Positions 1 to 6,421 of a stretch of DNA of 6,421 nt are shown in pieces. The position numbers were made by a program, and so were the translations under genes. This stretch comes from an uncultured Ignavibacteria bacterium (GTDB taxonomy: Bacteria > Bacteroidota > Ignavibacteria > Kapaibacteriales > UBA961): the NCBI GenBank assembly GCA_937868245.1, contig CALMMI010000746.1, positions 1-6,421 of the forward strand, in the 5' to 3' direction. Below the pieces are notes generated by a model. The model did no database searches. It worked only from the letters and a program-made list of their open reading frames with translations, and was not told the origin of the DNA. Every line of letters begins with the position of its first letter. The stretch's first letter is position 1.

Positions 1-1
1 A

Positions 2-1864
2 CCGTTTGTTATTCCTTCTGAAAAGAAAATTACATCAGTAGCATCTACCTCGAAAACTACAGCTCTAAAAGATGAACTCCTTCATATCAACAAGAATGAA
101 TCTCTTGCTACAACTTCTACATTGCTCTCTTCCCTTCGGAAATTTATGGGGATGACAGGCTCGGGTGTAGGCAGTAATTCGTGGGTAATGAAAACCTCAT
201 CAGTTGGCACAGGTTCAACGATTTTGGCAAATGACCCGCATCTTTCACTTTCTCTTCCAGCACGGTGGTATCAAGCGCACCTTACAACCCCTACTATGAA
301 TCTGACAGGACTTACCATTGCAGGACTCCCCTTGTTTGTGGTTGGACGTAACGATAACATTTCGTGGGGAATCACGAACATGGTTGCCGATGATTGCGAT
401 TATTTTGTAGAGAAGGTGGATTCAAACTCAAATTACTATTGGAACGACGAAGGGAAACGCGTTAAATTCAAATACCGCCGTGATACTATTTTAGTAAAGG
501 GCGATGAACCCCTCATTTACGATATACGCTTTTCAAAACGCTCACCTATTATCTCTGATGTTCATGCATTAAATTCTGAAAAGTTTTTGGGAATGACCTC
601 GAACCAACCAGATCGTTTCATGCAGAAATACGCGCTGAGTTATAGTTGGACTGCTCAATTGCCGTCTGATGAAATTCTGGCTATGTATAAAGTTAACAAA
701 TCCAGTTCCTGGCAGGAATTTCAACAAGGAGTAAACTTGTGGTGTGTTCCGGCATTAAACTTTAGTTATACCGACCTAAAAGGTAATATTGGGATTGCCC
801 CTGCCGGAGCGATTCCAATACGGTCGAAAGGAAATCCTAATATACCAAGTCCTGGCTGGCTACCTGATTATGCGTGGCTGGGTGTTCATTCGCCAAGCGA
901 GCTTCCGAGGGTATATAATCCGCAAAAACGGTATTTGATGAGTGCAAACAATAAAACTGCAGAGACTCTCCCCTTCTTTATTTCATCTCTTTGGGAACCC
1001 CCTTCGCGAGTAGAACGTATTGATGAAACGCTAAAGGAATTTGATGAATATACAGTTCGCGATGCACAATTTATGCAAATGGATGTTACCTCTCCATACG
1101 CCAGAACACTACTCAAAAAAGCTCTTCCTATCATTGACGGGAAACAGAAGTACTTATCCCAAACCGAGCGTGACGCCTTGAAAATGCTCAAGGGTTGGGA
1201 TGGAATTATGACTGCCCGAGACCCACAACCAATACTTTATTCTACATTTCTGAATACATTAATCCACCAAACATTCGAGGATGAATTGGGTGATAGACTT
1301 TTTCGAGAGTATTCATTCGTAGCAAGTCTTCCTTCCCGTAAGATAATGGAATTGATTAGCAGCGACTCTGCTTCCCTATGGTTTGATAATGTTAAAACGA
1401 AAGAATTTGAGAACAAGGATGAAATCGTTTTTCGTAGTTTTGTTCTTGCAATCCGCTCACTTCAAGACCATTATAAAAATAATGATATCCGCACTTGGAA
1501 ATACGGCGATAAACATCATGTTACGCTCAATCACCTTTTTAGCGTGAACCCATTCATGAAGCAAATCGTTACACACGGTCCGTTTCCGACCGGCGGAGAT
1601 AATACAACGCTTAATAACGGTGAGTACCACTTCTATCAACCCGACGACCAGGTTTTGGGTGCGTCGATGAGGTTTATTGCCGATATGAAGGATACGGTTA
1701 TTTATTCTGTTCTGCCAGGTGGTAATTCGGGTGAGCCACTGAGCGCGCATTATAGCGATCAAGTACAGTTGTGGTTGAACGGGGGATATATCCGTATTCC
1801 GGTTCACCGTGAACCAAATGCAAGTTTTACTAAGTTTACTACTATTGTGCCGAAGGGGAGTTAG
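2..1864 (+). CDS. Penicillin acylase family protein (peptidase S45), 3' part with complete beta chain
   Basis: This is an N-terminal nucleophile amidohydrolase of the penicillin/cephalosporin/acyl-homoserine-lactone acylase family, which cleaves amide bonds of acylated substrates, usually in the periplasm. The frame is open from base 2, so the 5' end (signal peptide and alpha chain) lies outside the window; the TTG at 122 is an internal codon. The self-cleavage site is GVGSNSWV: the Ser codon at 173-175 becomes residue 1 of the beta chain. In beta-chain numbering a His in NDPHL is residue 23, GRNDNISWGITN covers about 58-69 (oxyanion region), SANN is at 257-260 (catalytic Asn candidate), WKYGDKHH follows at about 442, and the C-terminal motif LPGGNSGEPLSAHYSDQ starts near 514. 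The beta chain is about 563 residues, normal for the family. No break is seen. His rather than Gln at beta 23 fits the cephalosporin/AHL acylase type better than E. coli penicillin G acylase; the substrate is unknown. The family call is very secure. Confidence 0.95.
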   Translation, partial: PFVIPSEKKITSVASTSKTTALKDELLHINKNESLATTSTLLSSLRKFMGMTGSGVGSNSWVMKTSSVGTGSTILANDPHLSLSLPARWYQAHLTTPTMNLTGLTIAGLPLFVVGRNDNISWGITNMVADDCDYFVEKVDSNSNYYWNDEGKRVKFKYRRDTILVKGDEPLIYDIRFSKRSPIISDVHALNSEKFLGMTSNQPDRFMQKYALSYSWTAQLPSDEILAMYKVNKSSSWQEFQQGVNLWCVPALNFSYTDLKGNIGIAPAGAIPIRSKGNPNIPSPGWLPDYAWLGVHSPSELPRVYNPQKRYLMSANNKTAETLPFFISSLWEPPSRVERIDETLKEFDEYTVRDAQFMQMDVTSPYARTLLKKALPIIDGKQKYLSQTERDALKMLKGWDGIMTARDPQPILYSTFLNTLIHQTFEDELGDRLFREYSFVASLPSRKIMELISSDSASLWFDNVKTKEFENKDEIVFRSFVLAIRSLQDHYKNNDIRTWKYGDKHHVTLNHLFSVNPFMKQIVTHGPFPTGGDNTTLNNGEYHFYQPDDQVLGASMRFIADMKDTVIYSVLPGGNSGEPLSAHYSDQVQLWLNGGYIRIPVHREPNASFTKFTTIVPKGS

Positions 1865-1982
1865 AGGTAGGTGGTGTTATTCCCTTTTGTATAGGTTGCT
1901 TAACGAATTTTGTTGATAGGTAATAAAATTATTTTTAGGTCAGGTCGGTTTTTTATCGCTGTGTATTAACTGGTTATAGTTT

Positions 1983-2016
1983 AGACCTTGAAGGTTTTCG
2001 AAAACCTTCAAGGTCT
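1983..2016. repeat. Perfect 34-bp palindrome (probable dispersed repeat)
   Basis: The left arm agaccttgaaggttttc (1983-1999) is followed directly by its exact reverse complement (2000-2016), giving 17 paired positions with no mismatch. As RNA it would form a long hairpin with a TCGA loop. There is no T-tract after it, so it is not a textbook terminator, though it could slow or protect the end of the acylase transcript about 120 bases downstream of its stop. From memory, very similar AACCTTCAAGG-type palindromes recur between genes in Bacteroidota genomes, so a dispersed repeat is the likeliest reading; copy number cannot be seen here. Confidence 0.85.
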
Positions 2017-2147
2017 TCGGATGCACAAAAAAATATTTTACAACTATTTAAAACGCAGCGACAAACAAACGACCTTCCTTCTAAGCGTCTTTACGGAAAT
2101 GCAGTTGCAACAGCTGCCTCGACTTAATATGATTTCCACACACTTCT

Positions 2148-2155
2148 TACATTTG
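2148..2155 (+). promoter_or_regulatory. Candidate Bacteroidota-type -7 promoter element
   Basis: The octamer TACATTTG matches the TAnnTTTG consensus of the Bacteroidota primary sigma factor and lies 53 bases before the ATG of the aminopeptidase gene, a reasonable leader length. No TTG element is seen at the expected spacing of about 19-20 bases upstream (around 2125-2131 reads as AT-rich sequence), so the match may be chance. Confidence 0.25.
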
Positions 2156-2208
2156 GTAGAATTATATTCTGATATTCAACATCATTTCATACTCAACCCC
2201 TCAATCCT

Positions 2209-3606
2209 ATGAAATACCTCCTCATCTTCCTCGCAACAACTTCGATATGCTATGCACAAGCTCCCGGCATTTCTTTCAAGTATCACTACCCATATCAAGA
2301 CGGTATCCCGAATTCACGGTATAAAGAACGTCGCGAAACTGTTCTCAATTCCCTTTCGCCCAAATCTGCACTGCTAGCTTTTGCAGCTGATGTGCGTAAC
2401 CGACAAAATGATGTGGATTATGAATACCGCCAGAACAGCAATTTTTGGTATCTATCCGGTATGCCGGATGAAGGGTGCGCCCTTTTGCTTGTTCCAAACG
2501 GGGTGATGATTGACGGTAAATCTTATCGTGAGGTCATGTTTGTACGTCCGCGAGATGTAAGCAAAGAAGCATGGACGGGAGTACGGATGGGTATCGAAGA
2601 GGCAGAATCCGTTTTAGGAATAGAAAAAGCAGTTGACATTACGCAGCTTGAGGATATTCTCAATTCGGTACTTGCCAGCCGTGATACACTCTACATCCCC
2701 AACTACCCTACTCCATCGGTGAAAAAGCCGATTGGCGGGAAATTGACCTACATGGAATCCGATACAAAGAACACTCTTCATGAGAAATTCCCTGAACTCT
2801 ATATCAAATCTCCTTATTCACAGCTTACTAAGATGCGGGAGATAAAAGATTCAGACGAACTGCGTTTGATGAAAAAAGCGATTGACATCAGTGCCGAAGG
2901 TCATATTGAAAGTATGAAACAAGCGAAAGCAGGAATGAAAGAATATGAAATTGAAGCAATCATGGAATATACGTTCAAACGTCTCGGCGCAGAAGATGTT
3001 GGCTACCCTTCTATAGTAGGATCGAATTACAATGCATGCATTTTGCATTATGTCTCAAACCGTAAGCAAACACAGTCGAGTGATATGGTTCTGGCTGATT
3101 GCGGTGCAGAATATCAAAATTACACGGCGGATATAACCCGTACATTCCCGATAAACGGTAAATACACACCTGAGCAGCGCATTATCTATAATATAGTACT
3201 TGAGGCGCAAGATTCCGGTATTGTCGCTTCACGGGCAGGGAATGCCTTCAAAGACCCGCATAAAAGAGCAATGGAAGTAGTCCAAAAGCGATTGATGGAA
3301 CTGGAAATCATTAAAAAGCCCGAAGAAGCAAAGTGGTATTTCAATCACGGCACATCGCATTATCTCGGTTTGGATGTGCATGATGCCGGAACTGGAACTG
3401 CTTTAAAACCTAATAGTGTGATTACTGTCGAGCCGGGGGTTTACATTCCGGAAGGAAGCCCATGCAATAAAAAGTGGTGGAATATCGGGGTGAGGATTGA
3501 GGATGATATTTTGATAACCGAAGGCGACCCGATTAATTTATCTGTTAGAGTGCCTCGGAAGGCTGAGGATATTGAGCGGTTGATGGAGAGTAAGACGATG
3601 CCGTAA
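2209..3606 (+). CDS. Exported Xaa-Pro aminopeptidase (aminopeptidase P, M24B)
   Basis: A metallo-aminopeptidase that removes an N-terminal residue preceding proline. The 465-residue product starts with a Sec signal peptide (MKYLLIFLATTSICYAQA; cleavage probably after YA at residue 16), which supports this ATG and places the mature enzyme in the periplasm or outside. Residues ~35-200 form the aminopeptidase P N-terminal domain (DVDYEYRQNSNFWYLSG at 68-84). The pita-bread catalytic domain follows. All five dinuclear metal ligands can be matched to E. coli PepP: D297, D308 (11 apart, as in PepP), H384, E408 and E431 (23 apart, as in PepP). H280, H380 and H391 match the catalytic histidines. E. 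coli PepP itself is cytosolic, so the signal peptide sets this protein apart; exported M24B enzymes are common in Bacteroidota. No Shine-Dalgarno sequence precedes the start. C14 does not sit in a proper lipobox, so a lipoprotein is unlikely. It faces rseP tail to tail. Confidence 0.95.
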   Translation: MKYLLIFLATTSICYAQAPGISFKYHYPYQDGIPNSRYKERRETVLNSLSPKSALLAFAADVRNRQNDVDYEYRQNSNFWYLSGMPDEGCALLLVPNGVMIDGKSYREVMFVRPRDVSKEAWTGVRMGIEEAESVLGIEKAVDITQLEDILNSVLASRDTLYIPNYPTPSVKKPIGGKLTYMESDTKNTLHEKFPELYIKSPYSQLTKMREIKDSDELRLMKKAIDISAEGHIESMKQAKAGMKEYEIEAIMEYTFKRLGAEDVGYPSIVGSNYNACILHYVSNRKQTQSSDMVLADCGAEYQNYTADITRTFPINGKYTPEQRIIYNIVLEAQDSGIVASRAGNAFKDPHKRAMEVVQKRLMELEIIKKPEEAKWYFNHGTSHYLGLDVHDAGTGTALKPNSVITVEPGVYIPEGSPCNKKWWNIGVRIEDDILITEGDPINLSVRVPRKAEDIERLMESKTMP

Positions 3607-3662
3607 ATGCTCTTAATGATTCTCTAAACTCACTTAGAGTTAATTTGGCAAGTAATTGACCC

Positions 3663-3730
3663 CTTCGACGAGCTCAGGGTGACATAACTTGATACTAAAC
3701 AATTAACTTGTCACACTGAGCCCGTCGAAG
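3663..3730. repeat. Imperfect inverted repeat, 22-nt arms (REP/BIME-like)
   Basis: Arm 1 (3663-3684, beginning cttcgacgagctcaggg) and arm 2 (3709-3730) are reverse complements at 20 of 22 positions, separated by a 24-base AT-rich spacer. The mismatches (3671 with 3722, 3678 with 3715) are not compensated. The arms are much richer in GC than the flanks. The CTTCGAC-AGCTCAG-GTGACA core is one I recall as a widespread intergenic repeat in many unrelated bacterial genomes. It sits 57 bases after the aminopeptidase stop, between converging genes, the usual place for such elements. Confidence 0.8.
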
Positions 3731-3797
3731 TGTCTGACACATACCCTTTTATAAAGCTGAGACTTTAACTCCATTACTCTCCAAAATAGCGCATATT

Positions 3798-3833
3798 AAA
3801 ATGGGTTATGAGAACATTCTCATAACCCATTTT
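3798..3833. terminator. Bidirectional intrinsic terminator
   Basis: A 16-bp perfect stem (3798-3813 paired with 3818-3833; core atgggttatgaga) closes on a 4-base loop (ACAT). It is preceded by an A-run and followed by TTTTTT on the + strand, and on the - strand by TTTTAATAT, so it can end transcripts in both directions. It stands between the converging aminopeptidase and rseP genes and ends 19 bases beyond the rseP stop. Confidence 0.88.
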
Positions 3834-3852
3834 TTATTCTAATTATAATCCA

Positions 3853-5238
3853 TCATCTCATAATATCATTATACAACACCACAGCCATAAGCGCAAGCAA
3901 GAGCAGCATACCCACCTGCTGCACCGCCATCTTGACCTTTACAGGTACTTCTCGCCTGATAATCGCCTCGATAATAATGAATACCAAATGCCCGCCGTCG
4001 AGAGCAGGAATCGGGAGAATATTCAATACGGCAATCGAAACTGAAAGCATAGCCACAAGGTTCATAAAGGCACTGAATCCAATATCAGCAACCTTTCCGG
4101 CTGCTTTCATTATTTGGATAGGACCGCCGATAGTATTTTTGAACGAGACTACCCCACCAAAGATCTTCCCGATAATTCCAAAGAACCCGGTTACCTGACG
4201 TACTGTTTCATTCCATCCAAAGGCAACCGCCTCGCCAAAGCTGTAATCTTGATGAACACTTGCTCCGGGTAATATGATATAAGGACCAATTCCTATACGG
4301 TAGCGTTTTTCTGCGTTATCAAATGTAGGCAGAATACTTGCATGTTTTTCTTCTGATCCGTGTTTCCATACAAATTCAAGTGGTTTATTATTGCTTGAGC
4401 CAATCATTCCGATGAATTGGTCAACTCCCTTGATTGGTTCATTATTAATGGATATGATAGTGTCTTCTGCTTTTAGTCCTGCTTTTCCGGCAGGCATTGC
4501 AGGTTCGATTTGCGCAATGACTATTTTTGCTCCGAAAGGTATCAATCCAAAACCTTTTTTCTGAGTCATTACATTGATAATTTCACTGCCGTTTGTTGTA
4601 AGTGCTTGAGTTGTATTATCTCTTGAAACAAGAACTTTACGGTTTGCACCCAAATCTTTGATCGTCAATTCTTCCATGCCGTCTTCCCAAGAGGCAATCG
4701 GTGTATTATCAATTTTTAGGATTTTATCCCCTTCTTTGAATCCGATTTTTTCCGCAATTGATCCTTTTTCTACATAGCCGACAGTTGTAATAGGATGAAT
4801 TTCCTTGCCATTAAAGAGCGCAAGACAAGAAAAAACAGTAATCGCAAGAATAAAATTCATAATCACACCCGCGCTAATAACGAATGCTTTTTGAAGTGCG
4901 TTTTTGGAGCGGAATTCATACGGCTTAGGTTCGGTTTTCAATTGGGTGACATCCATGCTTTCATCTATCATACCGACGATTTTTACATATCCACCGATTG
5001 GCAATAAGCATAAACGGTAATCGGTGTGCCCTCCTCCATCCCAATCTTCAGGCAGTTTACCGAACGTGAAGCCCGTTATTTTATTCCATCCGAAAAGGCG
5101 CATTCCCATACCGAGTGCAAACACATCGGCTCTCATACCGCAGAGGCGTGCTGCTGCAAAATGTCCGAATTCATGTAATGTGACGATAATCCCTAATACT
5201 GCTACGAATGATAAAATTTCTTGAATTGTAAAGCCCAT
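3853..5238 (-). CDS. rseP: RseP-type site-2 intramembrane zinc metalloprotease (M50)
   Basis: A multipass inner-membrane protease that cleaves substrates within the membrane; in E. coli RseP cuts the anti-sigma factor RseA after DegS. The 461 residues match the usual ~450. The zinc motif HEFGH lies at 22-26 in the first membrane segment (about 6-28). IGGYVKIVGM (81-90) is the conserved membrane-associated loop. A second membrane segment spans about 118-142. Two PDZ domains follow at roughly 150-230 (GFKEGDKILKIDNTPI) and 235-305 (GLKAEDTIISINNEPI), and the C-terminal part holds NILPIPALDGGHL (406-418), whose D414 is the third zinc ligand, then a final membrane segment at about 440-457. The 50-75 insert and the DESMD stretch look typical of FCB-group homologues. 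The ATG at 5236-5238 fits the short N-terminus before segment 1 and has no Shine-Dalgarno sequence. It lies 120 bases downstream of dxr on the same strand, a widespread order. The partner protein in this organism is unknown. Confidence 0.95.
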   Translation of the reverse strand: MGFTIQEILSFVAVLGIIVTLHEFGHFAAARLCGMRADVFALGMGMRLFGWNKITGFTFGKLPEDWDGGGHTDYRLCLLPIGGYVKIVGMIDESMDVTQLKTEPKPYEFRSKNALQKAFVISAGVIMNFILAITVFSCLALFNGKEIHPITTVGYVEKGSIAEKIGFKEGDKILKIDNTPIASWEDGMEELTIKDLGANRKVLVSRDNTTQALTTNGSEIINVMTQKKGFGLIPFGAKIVIAQIEPAMPAGKAGLKAEDTIISINNEPIKGVDQFIGMIGSSNNKPLEFVWKHGSEEKHASILPTFDNAEKRYRIGIGPYIILPGASVHQDYSFGEAVAFGWNETVRQVTGFFGIIGKIFGGVVSFKNTIGGPIQIMKAAGKVADIGFSAFMNLVAMLSVSIAVLNILPIPALDGGHLVFIIIEAIIRREVPVKVKMAVQQVGMLLLLALMAVVLYNDIMR

Positions 5239-5358
5239 AATATCTAAATGTAATTATAAAAATTTTTTGGTTGTTGATGTTAGTGCATCTATTGGTTTAG
5301 TCTTTTGATTTCTTCAGCTATGAAGCTAAATCTATCTCATTTTTCCTTATTTTCATTT
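5239..5358 (-). other. dxr-rseP spacer with possible rseP promoter
   Basis: This 120-base AT-rich spacer is long for tightly coupled genes. On the - strand a TACATTTA (one mismatch to TAnnTTTG) lies about 11 bases before the rseP ATG, which is very close for a promoter. A hairpin at 5307-5332 (GATTT+CTTCA paired with TGAAG+AAATC, two-base bulge) has no T-run after it. Neither element is strong, and rseP may simply be read through from dxr. Confidence 0.3.
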
Positions 5359-6276
5359 TCAACATTTCAATTCTCGTCGCACAAACTCGCGTGTTTCTCT
5401 ATCAACATTTGCTATCTCCTCCAATGACGGATGAGCCGTGTTAGGGATTTTACCGAGCGCAGAACTAATAACTGCAGGAATGTCAATATACCTGATTTTC
5501 TCAGCTAAAAACGCTTGGACTGCCACTTCATTGGCTGCATTTAATATTGCAGTAGAAGTACCGCCTGATTTTATTGCTTCAAATGCAAGTTTAAGACAAG
5601 GGAATTTCTCTAAATCAGGTGGAAAGAAACTGAGGTTTCCAACTGAAACCAAGTCCAGACGTTGGAAATTCATCGGAATGTGGTGCGGGAAATGAAGCGC
5701 GTATGCAATCGGTACTCTCATATCGGGAGTACCAAGCTGGGCTTTTACACTTCCGTCAATAAACTGTACAAGCGAATGAACAATACTTTGGGGATGAACT
5801 ACCACATCAATTTTTTCAGGCGGTAAATCAAAGAGCCACCTTGCTTCAATAACCTCGAACCCTTTGTTCATCAATGTTGATGAATCAATCGTCACTTTAT
5901 TCCCCATCGACCAGTTGGGATGCTTGAGTGCTTGGGCGAGGGTGATTTCCCCAAACTCCTCAATCGGTAAATTTCTGAAAGGACCACCGGAAGCTGTAAG
6001 AATAATCTTTTCAATTTCCGAATGATGCTCACCTGCCAAACATTGGAGAATAGCACTATGCTCACTGTCAACTGCAAGAATAGAAATACCTTTATTTTTT
6101 GCAGCCGCAGTAATTATTTCACCTGCACTAACTAATGTTTCTTTATTGGCAAGGGCAATTGTTGCCCCCGCCTCAATTGCTGCAAGAGTCGGCATAACTC
6201 CGCTAAACCCAACTAATGACGACATTACTAATGAGTTTCTACTATCCCCCGCAGCGGCACAAACGCCTTCTTCACC
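5359..6276 (-). CDS. dxr: 1-deoxy-D-xylulose 5-phosphate reductoisomerase, N-terminus missing
   Basis: Dxr converts DXP to 2-C-methyl-D-erythritol 4-phosphate with NADPH, the committed step of the MEP isoprenoid pathway, in the cytosol. Numbering from the internal ATG at 6223-6225: LANKETLV (25-32), D53 and E55 in VDSEHSAI and E124 in NKGFE match metal ligands D150, E152 and E231 of E. coli Dxr; S79 of TASGG, N120 and K121 match S186, N227 and K228. HPQSIVHSLV (144-153) and ILNAANEVAV (227-236) are also typical. The C-terminus is complete. Full Dxr is about 380-400 residues; 288 follow this Met, so it is not the true start. The same frame continues upstream as GEEGVCAAAGDSRNSLV (codons down from 6276), which still reads like Dxr, then loses similarity and meets a stop at 6307-6309. 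The GxxGxxG NADPH-binding N-terminus, roughly 80 residues, is absent. As written it could not make a working enzyme; a chimeric join is the likely cause. Confidence 0.9.
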   Translation of the reverse strand, partial: GEEGVCAAAGDSRNSLVMSSLVGFSGVMPTLAAIEAGATIALANKETLVSAGEIITAAAKNKGISILAVDSEHSAILQCLAGEHHSEIEKIILTASGGPFRNLPIEEFGEITLAQALKHPNWSMGNKVTIDSSTLMNKGFEVIEARWLFDLPPEKIDVVVHPQSIVHSLVQFIDGSVKAQLGTPDMRVPIAYALHFPHHIPMNFQRLDLVSVGNLSFFPPDLEKFPCLKLAFEAIKSGGTSTAILNAANEVAVQAFLAEKIRYIDIPAVISSALGKIPNTAHPSLEEIANVDRETREFVRRELKC

Positions 6277-6421
6277 GCATCGAACGACCCATAATGGTCG
6301 AGATGCTCAGGGTCGATATTGGTGACAACAGCAATTGTGCCATCGAGCCGCAGGAAAGAGCCGTCGCTCTCGTCCGCTTCCACGACCATCCAGTCACTGT
6401 CGCCAAGCCGCGCGTTCGAGC
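6228..6421 (-). pseudogene. murC: Internal fragment of UDP-N-acetylmuramate--L-alanine ligase (MurC)
   Basis: MurC adds L-alanine to UDP-MurNAc using ATP, in the cytosolic part of peptidoglycan synthesis. This frame, open at the right edge, reads NARLGDSDWMVVEADESDG and then SFLRLDGTIAVVTNIDPEHL, the central Mur-ligase domain (about residues 160-215 of ~470). The Glu of EADESDG and the His of the PEH motif correspond to magnesium-site residues in characterised MurC. Similarity runs through DHYGSFDAVKKAF (to 6261) and then stops; the frame ends at TAG (6228-6230), inside dxr in another frame. The wording is strongly reminiscent of alphaproteobacterial MurC. Base use also differs: 37 of 53 codons end in G or C, against 12 of 40 in the adjoining dxr. 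The N-terminal part may continue outside the window. The C-terminal domain is lost. I read this as foreign sequence joined to dxr. Confidence 0.85.

Larger units (their letters stand above)
1865..2208. other. Intergenic region without a convincing gene
   Basis: This 344-base gap separates the acylase gene from the aminopeptidase gene. It holds a 34-bp perfect palindrome and a possible Bacteroidota-type promoter element, annotated separately. The first ~115 bases are AT-rich with T-runs but no clear stem before them, so I see no standard terminator for the acylase apart from the palindrome. A 74-codon open frame (1988-2212) begins inside the palindrome, resembles nothing I recognise and is not called. 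Confidence 0.7.

Noticed and set aside
122..124. TTG as the start of a 580-residue acylase
   Set aside because: The frame is open back to base 2, and the sequence just upstream of the Ser nucleophile belongs to the spacer and alpha chain of the precursor.
886..1807. Two - strand open frames inside the acylase gene
   Set aside because: They lie wholly within a strongly supported gene on the other strand and encode nothing recognisable.
1988..2212. 74-codon + strand open frame whose stop overlaps the aminopeptidase ATG (ATGA)
   Set aside because: It starts inside the 34-bp palindrome, has no recognisable similarity, no ribosome binding site and irregular composition; the overlap looks like chance.
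2209..2262. Lipoprotein signal on the aminopeptidase
   Set aside because: Cys14 is preceded by T-S-I, which does not fit a lipobox; signal peptidase I cleavage after YA is more likely.
3622..3639. Small hairpin after the aminopeptidase stop as a terminator
   Set aside because: The stem has only 6 AT-leaning pairs and the T-run after it is broken; the strong 16-bp terminator downstream explains termination better.
3932..5224. Three short + strand open frames inside rseP
   Set aside because: They are antisense shadows of a conserved gene.
6223..6225. ATG as the true dxr start (288-residue protein)
   Set aside because: It would omit the whole NADPH-binding region, and Dxr-like residues continue upstream in the same frame.
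6228..6421. A genuine MurC-Dxr fusion protein
   Set aside because: The two parts are in different frames, each lacks essential domains, and they differ in base composition.
1..6421. tRNA, rRNA, CRISPR array, insertion sequence or phage genes
   Set aside because: No matching structures, spaced direct repeats, transposase or integrase reading frames were seen.

Overview
The window looks like a stretch of a Bacteroidota/Chlorobiota-type (FCB group) chromosome, possibly near Ignavibacteria or Kapabacteria. This rests on impressions of protein style, not on a search. The RseP and Dxr sequences have the look of that group, and neither visible start codon (pepP-like, rseP) has a clear Shine-Dalgarno sequence, as is common there. 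The genes are moderately AT-rich (a sampled 60-base stretch of dxr is about 37% GC). The last ~145 bases on the right differ sharply: 6241-6421 is about 59% GC and encodes a piece of MurC that reads like an alphaproteobacterial protein.

Layout, left to right. (1) 2-1864, + strand: the 3' part of a penicillin-acylase-family gene, including the self-processing site and the whole beta chain; the 5' part lies outside the window. (2) 1865-2208: no convincing gene; it holds a perfect 34-bp palindrome (1983-2016) and a weak candidate promoter. (3) 2209-3606, +: an exported Xaa-Pro aminopeptidase. (4) 3607-3852: the gap between converging genes, with a long imperfect inverted repeat (3663-3730) and a strong bidirectional terminator (3798-3833). 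(5) 3853-5238, -: RseP-type site-2 protease. (6) 5359-about 6276, -: dxr, lacking its N-terminal NADPH-binding region. (7) about 6261-6421, -: an internal piece of murC.

Functionally, dxr (MEP isoprenoid pathway) followed by rseP (intramembrane proteolysis and envelope stress) is a familiar bacterial gene order. The two + strand genes both encode probably exported hydrolases acting on amide or peptide bonds, but nothing shows that they share a pathway.

The most notable point is the right edge. The dxr reading frame is cut and joined out of frame to the GC-rich murC piece. Both protein readings remain plausible over about 16 shared bases (6261-6276), which suggests an assembly chimera or a microhomology join rather than a functional fusion. 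I see no convincing novel multi-gene system here.
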